Positions 42,295-54,879 of a DNA stretch of 64,000 nt are shown in pieces. A program made the position numbers and the translations under genes. The notes beneath the pieces were generated by a model. That model was given only the letters and a program-made list of their open reading frames with translations, did not search any database and was not told where the DNA came from. This stretch comes from Anthoceros angustus. Its lineage: Eukaryota > Streptophyta > Anthocerotopsida > Anthocerotales > Anthocerotaceae. How positions within the stretch are numbered: the first letter of the stretch is position 1; every line of letters starts with the position of its first letter. The DNA is taken from positions 62,001 through 126,000 of the forward strand of contig MU008170.1 in assembly GCA_010909165.1 (NCBI GenBank), written 5' to 3'.

Positions 42295-43275
42295 TTATGA
42301 CATTTTCGTAATCCAAGGACAAATTTAGCCCATTATGGATTACCATATCCTCATCGAAGGAAAATAATTTCCCTTTGCTCATGCGCATTTCGTGGTCCAA
42401 GGACAAAACATTCCCATTATGTATGGTCATTTCGTGACCCAAGGACAAATGTTCCTCATTCTCATGACCATGTCGGGCCTGTCAATTTTTGGCCATTCGG
42501 ATGACCATTTCGAAAGCCAAGGACAAATGTTTCCCATTATGGAAGATCATTTGTTCGGACATAATTTGCCATTGTTCATTACCATTTATGGTCCAAGGAC
42601 AATACATTTTTGCCATTTTGATGACCATTTCGTGACCCAAGGACAAATGTTCTCATTCTCATGACCATTTCGTGACCCAAGGACAAATGTTCCTCATTCT
42701 CATGACCATTTCGTGGTCCAAGGACAATGTTTCCCATTGTGATGACCATTGTGACAATTGGTTGACATGGTTGATGATCATTCTGTGGTCCATTGACATA
42801 CTTTTGCCATTTTGGATGGCGAAATCGTGACCCAAGGACAAATGTTTGTGGATCAACATGACCATATCGTGGCCGAAGGCCACCGTTTGGCCATTTTGGA
42901 TGACCTTTTTGTAAGCCAAGGACAAATTTTTCCCTTTGTGGATTGCCATTTCGTGACGCAAGGACAAATGATTCCCTGTGTAGACGAGCATTCCTTCATC
43001 CAAGAACATTTTCCATTAATCATCCCCATTTCGTGACCCAAGGACAAGTGTTGAATGCCATTTGCTCGTATGCCAGATGTGGCATGCCATTCAAGGGAAC
43101 TTAGAACGCCATGCTCCAAGGACCATGCATGTGTTCATTTTGATATATTTATGCTTTGCCGTTCTCATACCATTGCCTACAATCCGACCCCGATGAAACG
43201 ATGTCATGACCATTTCGTGACCCAAGGACAAATGTTCCTCATTCTCATGACCATTTCGTGGTCCAAGAAAGGTGT
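42295..43275. repeat. Degenerate tandem array, unit about 43-60 bp
   Basis: Core CATTTCGTGACCCAAGGACA followed by AATGTTCC and CATTCTCATGAC. Best copies are at 42427-42470, 42622-42706 (two in a row) and 43207-43265; many weaker variants (CGTGGTCCAAGG, GCCAAGGACAAAT) lie between. Internal CACTA minisatellite; no coding role seen. Confidence 0.75.
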
Positions 43276-46200
43276 GGGGAAGAGGAGAGAGTAAGACTTG
43301 GCGTGGGCATGGTAGAAAACATGCCATGTGTGATGGTCGTGTGAATTGACGGACGCTCCCGTTCTCTGTTTCGGTATCTACTTCATCTTCTACACCATTG
43401 TGCAAGGACGGTGGGTGGCACGTGAGAGCCATTCAAGTAAACTAAATGCCCCCATTGATTATGTCATGAATGAAGGACCGTCCGTATGTGAATTTGCCAT
43501 ATATATGCCAATTCCCGTTATCGCATATAATGATGTGCATCGTTCGAGACTCCCTCTGTGCACTCCACCAATCAAATGCGTCACATGGCGAGCGTATTCG
43601 TATTCCGGGAGGCCTTGTGGCGGCTCACGCGTCACTTTGGCGTCACTGCCGCAAAGGATATCCGGACCTTGGGAGACATGACATCTACCGTGTTCGCTCC
43701 TCTTGCCCCGGCCCCCTCCATGAATTTACCGCCGAATCCTTCGATGACGGCGCCATGAGAGCCATGTCTCCTTTTCTCACATGTAAGGAACGGCTGAAAT
43801 TCAAGATCCTCTCATCCGCAACCCGATGTGGCCTGGTGGACAGGAGGCTGCCTAATGTGGTGGTGTTCCGCTTTAAATGTCACCACCTTGCCCCTCGCTT
43901 CACGCTACTACCTTTATTTTGGTCATCTTCGCATCCGCGGGCGCTCCTCTCTTCCAGCGGAAACACGCCTGCCTGCGGGTGCTCTACCTTGTGCCATCTA
44001 TGGCGGACATGTTCAAGTATGCCGGAACGAGCTTGAAACCACCGTGGTATCCATCGGTAGCTCGCAGACGAGGCGTGTGTGCATGTCTCCATCTTAATGA
44101 AATCGCCGATGGCCATCAAGGATCATATGGGAATGTTGGGCGGTGTCCCCCGCACGGTGCTGTCTCCTCTTGCTATCCCCTCACGGCGTCTTCGTTCGGT
44201 GGCGAGGTGGTTCCTTCTACTGTGCGGGCATGGTGTTCGTGACACGGTATGGATTGGGGTTCGGCCGAGGCGCCGCATGTGAACACTTTTGTTTGGCCCT
44301 TTTCTCCAACCTACAAGTATGTCATTTGTGGATCAATGCGAAGTGTTTGCACATCGTTGTTGCTTGGTCTTTGAACCGACGATGCCATCAAGGACGTGCG
44401 TTCCACATGAGCGATGGCCATCAAGGATGATGGACGGAGGTTGCTCTCCTCTTGTCGGCCATCAAGGACCGGTATGGAGTGCCGCCGCTCTTCTTGGTCT
44501 GGATCCGGCGTCGACTGACTAGGACGGTTTATACCTCACAATGTGGGGTATATGATTACCGTAATTAAACGTTGGGATGGGAAAGTCCTTCTTCTTTGAT
44601 CACTACGTGTACTTCTCATGTCACCCAATAAAACTCGATGACTGTCACATGCTTGGCGGAATGGATGGGTATGGTTTGGTGCCCGTTCATGCGTTGACCG
44701 GACATGACAAGTCACCGCTTACGTCCTTCCGAGTCACGCGTAATAAACAAAGTATGGTGATTGGTGCTATAGCTCTTTGTCTCCTCCTAGATGCACAAGG
44801 CATTCTCTAGATTCCGGTCCATTGCATACCGATGGTGATGGAGAGAATTGGCAAGGATTGGTCGCCGCAAGCCTCGGAAGTTGAAGGCGAGGGAGATTGA
44901 GAGAGAAGGTAAGGTAGATGTACACGCCACCCTCCCGAGGGACCGATCCGCCCCGGGTGATGCGAAGGGCAAGAGGAAAGTGGAGGAGCAATCGCTGTGG
45001 CGGCGACGGCATCCGGGCGCGGAGTGCCAGCCCAAGCCACATTTCCTCCATGGGAAGAAGAGGCGAACCGCATTCGCTACAATTTCAGAGGCCACGATCC
45101 AAGGAGGAGGTTGCGAAATTGAGTCGCTGCTTTTGGATAGAACAAGCCGATGTGGGGCTTCACGCGCCGCCACCGTGGCTCAAGCTACACTTCAAGAATG
45201 GAATTGGGATGCGTTGGACGAGACATGGAACGCACTCTGCGCAGCGGGTTCATGCCCTTTCACAGAATGGCGACGCAACATGGGAGCTAGAGACTTTGAG
45301 ACAATGAGCTCAACACTATTCCTTCCGTGAGAAGTGGACATGAAGGAGGTTGTTTACACCAAGGGGAAGGCGCCTCCTCCACGCTTTTTTTCGCATTTGC
45401 TTGCAAGCTTAGGACGATCAAGGCCGTTGTCGAACTTTGGATTGTGTGTAATCAACTTTAAATCAAAACACGCATCCCCAAATGCAATGAAGCGTGTCAA
45501 CCATCCCGACCGCTGGTGCCGACCACCAGCTAGCCAAGCACATCCTCCCTTTCCATTGCGTGTCACCCCTACACTACTCCGCCGTCGGGAGAGCTACGCG
45601 CTGACATAACGCCGGTAGCCATCCACTCCGCTAGCTTGCCCGCGGGAACATTGCGTGCATCGGCGCCAACCAAGCGTGCTCAGTCTGAGTTGGGATTGGA
45701 AGACGGTGGTGGCTTCGGTCGCAAATTCGCTGCTCATGTCCAGGCGCGAGGGCTCGGTCTGATCGTCGATCTCGGCGTCTTTGCCCGATCGATGGACCCC
45801 CCTCGTGGGTCATCACGACGCGGATCTCCATGGTGCGTTTGTGCTTCCGTCCATGGTTTCGCACGTTCCAGTCCTACGTGTTGTCGTGTTTATGGGTCAT
45901 GAAGAAGTCAGTTCACGGTGGGGGGGTTGACGGATGTACCACCTTTGCTTGCGTGGTTGCCGTGCCTACGGATCACGACCCGGGAGGATGCCACGAAATG
46001 CATGGTGTACATGTATTGTCCACGCGGTGTGTGTCGAGCTCGCAGCTCGTATTCACACATTTCAAGAATTCATCTGCGCCTTGCTGCACCATGGCCGTGA
46101 GTTCTCTCGCATCAATGGCCAGCAAATGCACTCCAATTCTAGCTTTAAGGTGGCTTTTGCGGTCGGCGAGACACGAGCGGCATAGAAGAGCGGCCGTCTT

Positions 46201-46499
46201 GACGTCCCACAGCAGTTCGGATCGGGCTCGATGGGTCGGCAGGGGAAGCGTGGCCATCCTACCGACACTAGTAGTTCCGACGACGAAAGTATGGATGAGG
46301 GTTCGAGGTGATGATATGCGGCGCACAGTGGACGAGTTCTTTGGAAGCCACGGATGTTGCGATGCGCAGCGGGGATGGAGTCCAGGCTTGTCGAGCTGCG
46401 GCGAAAGCCGTTATACCACATTGAAGAGGAAGTCCAATCGAAAGCGGGCTAAGCGCAACACCTTTGTTGTCTTGGCAAACGATGTATGACATCGATGGC
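43276..46499. other. CACTA interior, decayed and unassigned
   Basis: Several dispersed GCCATCAAGGA words (44110-44470) and two open stretches that look protein-like: about 44577-44810, and 44848-45330, a Lys/Arg-rich 160-aa frame with EWNWDALDETWNALCAAGSC. They may derive from the element's accessory (TNP1-like) gene or the transposase N-terminus, but I cannot align them to a family. Confidence 0.4.
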
Positions 46500-49000
46500 G
46501 TCGGCGTACATCAGCTCTTAAGTGTGGATATTTTGCTTCGAACAAGTCAAGGACATGTACGAGGCAAAGTCGTTGTTGCACATGTTTGGGCCAAGATACG
46601 TGAAAATCCATGCTTGTGAAAAGATTGTATTCTATTCGGTGAGTGCGGCAGCGTCCATTGCCCTCCAGGCACGCCAGTACAAGGAAGGGTTTGATGAGCG
46701 AGATTGTTCCCAAGGTCCTCCGCATTTCCTCTAAAGACGAGATTGAAACGCATGTTCGAATGCCGGAAATAGCATGATGATGACTTGGTATGTCGGGAGG
46801 CAAAGCGAGAATGGGGACATGTCCATGATGGCGACACCCATGGAGAGTATTTGATGCGCTTGAAGGGTTCGGGATGAACCTCGCAACTTGAGGTTGGCAT
46901 TATGCAGCAGACGGCTTCAACCCCTTTGGTCACAGTGCATCCCGTCCATATGGCCGCTTATGCTATTCGCTCACAACATGCCTCCTGGCTTGCACAAAGG
47001 ACGCCCATGTCATCATGCCTCTCATTGTACCAGACCGGGCATGGTAAAAATTTTGATGTTTATATGGCGCCCGGTAGAAGAACCGGAAGAGTGGAGAGGG
47101 GTGGACATGGAAGACTTTTCAATACCGTGAACGATCCTAGGAGGCATTTTAGGTGCGGCCGAACGTCATTGCCGACTACCGAGTTGGGCACCGATCGGAT
47201 TGCAAGTGAAAGGGACCCGGCGTGTGGATTGCTGGTCGGACTGGATTCCCGCTATTCTCATCAATTAAAAAGCAGTTTATGTTGGCAAGGAGGTGGTTGC
47301 CCGGGCGATAGCGGACGGTGGGAAGACATGGACACGATGGACGGCGGAACTCCGCCCCCACCCGTGCCACCAACGCTTGATGATGTGGTGATGATATGGT
47401 ACGCAGAGAAGGTGCGCCACCGCCGAGATCCGCAATGAGGAAATTTTGGAACGCGGATGTCTTCTCGCTTAGGGTGCTCCCATATTGGCGCCACCTTCTT
47501 GTGATGGCGCCAAAGGATGTCATGCACGTGGAAAAGAACAATGCAGAGGCCATATGGCACACTTTGACGGGAGAGCGAGACGACCTAGCATCAAGGATGG
47601 ACATGGAAGCCAATGGAGGGAAAAGGTGGTTGTGGCGGTAGGAGAGGATCGCCATTGCCCCGAGGCGCCTTACGCTTTGGCGAAAGACGACCTCCGTCAA
47701 GTCATAGAGAGAATTAAACGCATAAAGCGCCACGGGCTATGGGTCTAACATAGGAGCGAAATTAGAGGGGGCAAAGTGGGCTTGAAGTGCCATGGCGCAC
47801 ATCATGCTGGAAATCATCTTCCCATCGTCCTTCGGGGTGCATAGACCCGTGAGGTGTACAAGGCGGTTGTGAAATTGGGTCGGATGCGGATGGATTTGCC
47901 AAATGGACAATACCGCCATGAAATTCAAGCACAACGAGAAGAGGTCATGCGGGTGATGTGCTCTGGAAAAGCAATTCCTCCAAAGGTCTTTGATATATCA
48001 ACCCACCTCATAATACATTTAGTGGACGAGGTGGTGCATTGGGCCTGCACACTGTGGATGTACCCGGTGGAGAGATACTTAGGATCCAGAGATGCGCCAA
48101 CAAAAACCAGAGTCCAGATAGCCGTGGGGTATATGAGAGAGGAGAGTATGCATTTGCATGTCATTCCTCCGCTACTATGGTCACGTCGGTGGATCATGGA
48201 GTCCCGAGGACCGTGTGGGAGAAAAGCTGTTGGGTGTCGGTCGCGTGTACACAATGGATGCCGTTGAGGTGCGCCAGGCCCATACTTATGTGCTGTATCA
48301 CACGAAGGTGATGCAGCCGCTTTTGGACATGTACGAAGAGGTGAGGATGTACGGTGCACATGAGGAAGCAGAAGTTTCAAGAGGTGGGTGCACGAAGGGC
48401 GGTGAGCGCTTGGGAGGCATCCTGCTATGACCCAGTGAGGGCTATAATGGATGGCCCGCTGCTGCAATCGGCACATAGTCACATGTGGAACAAAGGCACC
48501 TCGAGCGGCGGAGGCGGACAAGCGGCGGAGCACAAAAGATAGTGCATGTGCGCAAAGTTTATCATGGGTGGGACAGGCTGGGGAGCTCAAGAGGAGCGCG
48601 TCTTCTACGGCCACATAGAGCAAATCTGCGGATGCGTTCTCGGAGTATAATCCAGCTGAAGGTTGATGAATGCAGTGTCGGCCAGAGGGACAAGGCCATC
48701 GCTGCGGAAGTCGTACACCGGATTTGACCTTGTGAATACCGAGAAGGTTTCCGTGTACAGGGTGCACTCCATCGATGGTCCATTTGTGTGGCCATCGCAG
48801 GTAACTCAGTGCATGCTGCATCCGAGACAGTGGATGGAAACAGGGGGTGGGCCCTGGCCGTGCCTACTCCGGCGAGGGGATGGAGGGAGGAGGAACCCAT
48901 GCGCGGTGGCACATAGCTTGTGGCATGTCGCCGGATAGCATGATGGGGCAAAACCATGCCAAGTGGGCATTAAATTATTTCCAAACAAACAAGCACAGTA
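46500..49000 (+). pseudogene. TNP2-type CACTA transposase relic with DUF4218
   Basis: Read across frames, the order of transposase motifs is preserved: YVKIHACE (about 46597), GFNPFG followed by a Pro/Leu-rich stretch (46915-46985), KNFDVYMAP (about 47050), RKFWNADVFSL-VLPYWRHLL-DVMHVEKN (47435-47545), ARSDLED-like and KDDLRQVIERIKRIK (47650-47730), then DISTHLIIHLVDE and WMYPVERYLGS (47988-48085), which mark DUF4218. A C-terminal segment HTYVLYHTKVMQPLLDMYEE (48280-48345) follows. Numerous stops and frameshifts, so it is inactive. Family order matches plant En/Spm TNP2 transposases, which cut and paste CACTA elements. Confidence 0.75.
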
Positions 49001-52000
49001 TCCAATGGCAGAATGTGCCAATACCCAAGTGTCGTGTGGGAATGTGGAAGTCGATGATTAGTGGTAAAATGGAGTAATGGGGCATTGAGAGCGCTGCGCC
49101 ATTTGGGCAATATCATACATCACGAGTAACGCGCAACCAATGGGACATGAAAATTGCTCCAAGTCGAGGTTGTGGTCGAAAATGTGATTATGGGGCAAGT
49201 AGCAAGTGCAGCGCGCGGTCCCGATGCGATAAATGACCACCGGCCTTTGCAAACAAGCTTTTTCAAAATGGAGTCTTGAATGCATAGGACTCATGGCGCG
49301 CCTTTCACCGAGAGGGAAGCCATTGCCTCAAGATGGAACGGCGTGGACAACCGGTTCACGGGAAGTATGCGCGAGGCTTGCCGGGAGTCGTATGAAGGCG
49401 CCGCGGACACCACAGTCGGCGCGTCGCCGACGGCGTCGACGACGATGGACCGTACCTGGGTGGGGAGGATGGGGGGGGCAAACCGGCCTCGGGGTATCTC
49501 GCTCATCCACCGCACCCAGCTGCTGTCTCCATTCAGACATCCGCGACCTGAAGAAGCGGCCTCCTCATCGAAGACGGTCTGTGGAAGGTAAGAGGCGAGG
49601 GGCGACATGGCAGGTGAACCCAGAGTTGAGTTTGACGACGTCGAGACGTGGAACCTCCCAGCCCCAACGGATGCGGAGTTGGAGCATTGTGTGCAGGAAT
49701 TGAACGAAATAGATGAGGAGCTATTTCTGTCGGATGAGGTTGGTTGTCGCGAGTCGCAACGGCAAGTGATGCCGCAAAGTGTGCACACGCTCAAGTTTGC
49801 GTGCCGGATGAGTGGGCATGGTGGACAACGGTATCACGGGGCACGGCATGCGGTGTTTAAGCATGGGGACAAGGGAGGCAACCTTTCGAGGGTCGGCGGT
49901 GGCGATTGCAAGAAGGGAAAGTGGAATCGTGGAAGGGCCGGCGAGCGTGACGACGGCCAAGCATCACTTGATCTCGAATGGCGCAATCAATTTCGCAAGG
50001 GGTGGTGTTCTAACTGATGATGCTGCGCGTCAGATCTCGGCGCGAGTGCGGTGGACAACGATGCAATCGTTAAAGCCTTGATAAACAAGCATGGGGTGAA
50101 ATGGTCAAGGAGGCCATGCAAAACCACATGAAGCGGGGAGGGACTCATGTTGTTCGGGCCGAGCAAGGCACGCAGTGTCTTAGTGAGGACGAAGGTTGTG
50201 AATGAACTGGGAACTGGCAAGATGGCGGACGTTCAAAGAAGAGAAAGCACGGTTAGTGAAATCCGTGTCTGCATTCCTGCACTGTGGTCAAGTCCAAGAT
50301 AAGCCGACACTTCGCAGATGACGCGGACACGCACTCGGTGTGGAAGCTGCGGCGGCTAGAGGAAATGGTAGAGGGGGAGGACATGGAAGAAACCGAGCAT
50401 GGTGGATGACGAAGAGTGGGAAGATGCACTTGCATGGGCTCGGATGGAGTTGAAGAGGAACGGAAGTTTGAGCCATCAAGTACGAAATCGCAGCAAAAGA
50501 GAGGCTAGCCAAAACGGGGATGGGTCCAAACCCATGGGGAAAGGGAGGGCGTCTTTGGTGGTGAGGTTTGAGAATCAAGATGGCGGTTTCCAACGGAAGA
50601 AGAGGAGTATGGGAGGTTGAAGAGGACGATTTCCATCGCCTCTGGGCGGTCCGCGATAGTGGGGGTTCTGCCGAGTTCCTACAGGTAAGGCGGGGAGTGT
50701 ATGACAAGACACCGAGATTCAAGCCATTGCAAGGAGAACAAGGAAATGACCATTTTGCTTAATGACATTGAATTGGAGATGGATCCCGATATGGTGGCCT
50801 TCCGAGGCGACGGAAGGAAGGGGTGGAGGCAGTGGTGCACGTGGTGGCGGCGTGGGCGTGGAAGGAAGGAATGCAGATGGCGGAAGGGGCTTGGGAGGAG
50901 GAGGCGGAGGAGGCGCTGGGACTTGGAAGGGGGAAAGGCGGCGATGACAAGTAGCGGTGAAGTGGAGGCAGAGCGCGGTCATGAGGAGGCATGCAGGAGG
51001 AGGCGGAGTGGGAAGCAGTGGCAGTGGGCGTGGTGCCCGCGACACCACGATCGCCTGGTTGGTGGAAGTTGCATGCACAGGAATGGTGTGATGGAGGCGG
51101 GGAGGCGGAAGGAAGGGGTGGTGGGCAAGCAAATACTGGAGAAGAGGTGGAGGAGTGCCCGAGACCGCAAGGTGACGCCATGTTTGCGGAGGGTGGAGGC
51201 CGTTGGGAGATGGATGACGACGCCTGAATGGCGGGAACAATGAGTGTGGAGGCGAGTCGGGTGGTGGAGCACGGAGGGCGGCGACCGTCACGAGGAAACA
51301 CACTTGTGTGCACTATGGACAAACAAAAACGCAGGGGACAAGGAGGCGGGTGGCGGAGGGCAGACGGTGGATCACCAGGCCCGGCCATGGTGGCGGGGGC
51401 AAAGGCGCGTAACTAGCATGAGGCGGATGTCGAGGGGAGAGAGAATGAAGGAGGACTAAGAGGGCATCATGCGGTGCCTTTGATATCGGCAAAAGTGCAG
51501 ATGGAGGCAAGACGGCGTGGGGGCTGGCGAGATAACATGGGCAGCGAGGCAGTCAAGAGGACGATGTGCCTAATTTCGTGCAGACACATATCTTTGCCTC
51601 GGATCGAGAGCATGGACCTACATAGTGGAGCCCAGTTGAGGCAACGCCACCGCGATAAAGGGTGGAGGCGAAGAGGAAAATGGGGAGGAGGAGTGGAGGC
51701 GGGCGGCGGTGGGCGAGTGACAAGGGCACGGGCTGCGGCAGTAGGAAGAAGGAGGACGGAAGGAAAATGTCAGCAAGAAGGGCGTAAGATACGAGGAGGG
51801 ACCGGAGGGAAGGTAAGGCAAATGGTCCGCTTTGTTGTGGTACACCCATTAACGTTGGTAACTCATGATGGCCATGCTGGTTTGTATGTGCAACGTGTGC
51901 TGAGCGAGGAGGAAGCGGTGGAAGTGGCAAAGCTTGCCTCGCACGAGGGGGGAAGAAGAAAATTGGGAATCGAACAGGAGGGCGGAAGTTTCCTGTAGGT

Positions 52001-52509
52001 GCATACGATGACGAGTAGGAAGTGCCTTACATGGAGGCAGAAAAGCATAAGCCAGCGCATACCAAACCTCCTCCGCACAGCACAATCTTGTAGGGGCATA
52101 ACCTCATGGTGATGCGTCACATTAAGGTGATAGGTGGGGACTATATCTTCTTGGGCGCCATGGCAGGAAGCCGATGGCTATTGGTGACGTGGGAAGGACA
52201 AACCGCATGCCGGTATGCTACAAAGTAGGGGTATAAAGGTCTATTTACACAAATAGTAAATACAAAGTATCGTATCATGAATATGTAGACCGATGTACGT
52301 ATGTAATACATGATATACAAACTTATTTTATATGAAATTGAATACGCCTTATAGCACTTAGAATAATATAGTACATTTATCAGTAGACTACATGCGTATA
52401 GTATAAGGATGTATTGATACGGTATTTTATATATGGTCGATTGAAGGTTATCGTGGTAACTACCAAGTAAAACGTGGTATTTCAAGGGCAAAAGTAAAAG
52501 GAAAATGGT
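49001..52509. other. Purine-rich right arm of the CACTA element
   Basis: G/A-rich on the plus strand (peak 50.2-52.0 kb; runs of GGAGG and GGAAG), mirroring the C/T-rich left arm. A 136-aa acidic open frame at 49607-50017 (MAGEPRVEFDDVETWNLPAP) may be a relic of a second element gene. Other long frames show only compositional bias. Confidence 0.45.
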
Positions 52510-52813
52510 GGATGGGGAGGAGGTTCGGTACCAAGCCTCCAAAAGTGTGACAAGACCTCTCTTGTAACACTTTAGATGTTGCAATCATGTTGCAATTTTG
52601 AGAGATGGCAAAACCACCTCTCACTTCATCTTAACATAATTGCAACACCATTGCAACATGATTGCAACAACGGCCGTGGTATGGTTTCCAAGCCAAAGTG
52701 TAACAAGGGGCCCAAAAAGTGTTACATGACCCCAAAATTGCAACATGAGTGTTACATCCAGGGGTCCAAATCTTAACATAAAGTGTAACATAGGGTGCCC
52801 TTTTCTAGTAGGG
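52510..52813. repeat. Right subterminal repeats and TIR of the CACTA element
   Basis: Many TTGCAAC, GTGTTACA and AAGTGTAACA words within 300 bp, in inverse orientation to the left subterminal zone, ending in the 21-bp inverted repeat at 52790-52810. Confidence 0.65.
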
Positions 52814-53010
52814 ATATGGGACGGCAGCAAGCGCAGGGAGCGTAGGGAACGTGACATCTTCGGCACAAGTGGTAGGTAGGTTCAAAATGGGCAATCACAG
52901 GGGCTAGTCCCCCTTGGCCCCGTGCTCCCTTAAGGGTTGTTCTCCTTCGTATCGGGGTAGATGGGATTTCCCATCTCTGTTTCCTACATAAAGTCTCCTT
53001 TTCCCTTAAA
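52811..53010 (+). mobile_element. Non-LTR remnant, right half
   Basis: Completes the element interrupted at 38658. Codons reading MGRQQAQGA continue the RAQRD end of the left half. Then comes the 3' UTR with GGGGCTAGTCCCCC (compare GGGGGACTAGCCCCC near 388-402 on the opposite strand), GGTAGATGGGATTTCCCATCTC and ACATAAAGTC before the tail. Confidence 0.65.
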
Positions 53011-53164
53011 ATTTTTCATGCTCCATTTTCCCGTAAGCTTGTCATGCCATCGCTTCCCTTTAAGGTGCATCCCTCTAAGTCCCAATTTAAAGCAATCACA
53101 TATTTCAAAAAAGTTTATTGCATGTGATTTAACTATGTTTCCCAAGCTACCTGGGTAAGATGCA

Positions 53165-53332
53165 CAATTTCACAAATCAATCACTCTAATACTTAATTTT
53201 GAATCCAAGAGTTGTAGGACGAATGATTAACATAAGCAAAGCGGAGTTGTTTTCACAAATCGATCACTCAAATACTTAATCCATAATTCAAGAGTTATAA
53301 GAAGAACGATTAATATAAGCATAGCGAATAGG
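53165..53332. repeat. 85-bp tandem duplication
   Basis: Two diverged copies starting with TTTCACAAATC-ATCACTC (about 53165 and 53250) and ending with ATAAGCA(A/T)AGCG. Confidence 0.7.
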
Positions 53333-53436
53333 AACAAAGCTTTTGTCCGAAACACAGGCTATCTTACAACTAAATTGTTAAGTTTAGCTACAAATTTAAA
53401 GTTTTATTAGTTGCAAAGATAATAGTTTTTTGTAAA

Positions 53437-53700
53437 TATCAGGTATTTTATATTCTCCTTAATTTTGGAGAGCCCCCAAGGGTCTTACTACACTAAATAT
53501 ATATTGGTTGTAGTATTTTATTTGTGAATAAAGGTATTTTACATTCTACTTAATTTTGAAGGGCGGCCTAGGGTTTTACTACAATGGAGATATACCAATT
53601 GTAGGCACTTTTTCTGCGAATATCAAGTATTTTATATTCTACTTAATTTTGAAGGGCCGCCCAGAGCCCTATGACAATGCATATATACCAGCTAGGGGTC
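53437..53700. repeat. 92-bp tandem repeat, about 3 copies
   Basis: Units start near 53437, 53528 and 53620. Each has GTATTTTA(T/C)ATTCT, CTTAATTTT and a TACTACA/ATGACAAT segment. The last copy is partial. Confidence 0.75.
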
Positions 53701-54017
53701 CGATTCCCTATCTATTTATGGTGATGGAATCGGACCAGCTAGATCTCGCGTGAAGGCTGTTGTGCAGATCTGAGCGTACAAGTTTCATATTTTGTAACAT
53801 TTTGATGTGAGATTTTAAGCATGGACTAAGGAATTGAATCATGTTTCTTGTAATGTAAATTTGTGTCATGCATGCTTTAGATTCAAAAGATAAGTCAAGA
53901 AAACATAGTACAAAATATAGCTTCTAGAGCACATTAGACTTCTTAGTAGTGCGAAGAGAAGAGAGACATCCAGATAACAAGTGTAATAATACTTTCATGC
54001 ATACAAAGTAGAGCGTA

Positions 54018-54300
54018 AAGTAAGTTTGGTTTCCTTGTTATCAATGTTATATGGAATGACCAACCATTAAGAGTAGATGATGACGAGTAGCTTTGCTAGA
54101 TATGACGGACAGGAAATGCACAAGGGAATCATCAGAGAATGCGCTAAGAATATGATCACTCGCAAATACAACTTAGAGGGCCAAGTAAGTTCGGTTCCTC
54201 GTGGATGTTGTGTTGTTGTGAACCGGCATTAAGAGTGGATGATGACAAGCAGCCTTGCTCATATGATAGCGAGAAAATGTACAAGGGAAGGCATCAAGAA
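54018..54300. repeat. Diverged tandem duplication, period about 166 bp
   Basis: GTAAGTTTGG and GTAAGTTCGG start the two copies (54018, 54184). Both contain ATTAAGAGT-GATGATGAC and end near CAAGGGAA. No gene. Confidence 0.6.
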
Positions 54301-54330
54301 TATACCCATATATCACTTATGGGATTGACC

Positions 54331-54389
54331 TTCCCTATGTATGTATATATGTATGTATGTATGTATATATGTATATATATATATGTATG

Positions 54390-54423
<34 letters not shown>

Positions 54424-54437
54424 TGTATGTATATATG

Positions 54438-54471
<34 letters not shown>

Positions 54472-54491
54472 TGTATGTATATGTATGTATG

Positions 54492-54523
<32 letters not shown>

Positions 54524-54567
54524 TGTATGTATGTATGTATGTATGTATGTATGTATGTATGTATATA
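54331..54567. repeat. (TATG)n microsatellite with TATA interruptions
   Basis: About 237 bp of GTAT/TATG tetranucleotides. Open frames on both strands here (Tyr/Met/Cys or Tyr/Ile/His/Thr repeats) are by-products of the repeat. Confidence 0.95.
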
Positions 54568-54879
54568 CATAATATAAGATATTGAAGTGAAGTTTTGCTA
54601 TATCAAAGATATTCACAAGACTCTTTCCGGCATGACACCCACCATGATGCAAGTTGCTAGGTACTAAGTTTCACTACACAAATGCTGTTCTTATGGACTT
54701 AGATAGAAATTCTTCTTCTCCACGTAATGCATATAGCATGCAATTTCAAATTCTTTAAGTAAAATAGGTCGGCCACTTATATTCCACTCCACCTTTGAAC
54801 CAATTATCTTCAACCGTTCAAATTGGCTGGTAGCTAAGAGGACGACATTCATATGATAAACTGATCAAGCCTTATACAA

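Larger units (their letters stand above)
38659..52813 (+). mobile_element. CACTA (En/Spm) DNA transposon, about 14 kb, decayed
   Basis: Imperfect terminal inverted repeats: 38660-38679 (TGCTAGAAAAGGCACCCTAT) against the complement of 52790-52810 (TACTAGAAAAGGGCACCCTA). The outer CACTA bases are degenerate (CCCTA at the right end). Subterminal zones on both sides are rich in TTGCAAC and GTGTTACA words in opposite orientation. A TNP2-like transposase relic lies inside (46.5-49.0 kb). Flanking ATAT on each side may be remains of the short target duplication. The two flanks together form one non-LTR 3' end, which fixes the borders independently. Confidence 0.75.

Noticed and set aside
42295-43275. 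CRISPR-like array
   Set aside because: Units vary in length and sequence, spacers are not uniform, and the context is a plant transposon.
47925-48821. 298-aa minus-strand open frame
   Set aside because: Antisense to recognisable transposase/DUF4218 motifs; no domain of its own.
50719-51303. Pro/His-rich minus-strand frames in the CACTA right arm
   Set aside because: Complement of a purine-rich tract; compositional.
54313-54652. Tyr-Ile-His-Thr and Tyr-Met-Cys-Val repeat proteins
   Set aside because: Translation of the TATG microsatellite.
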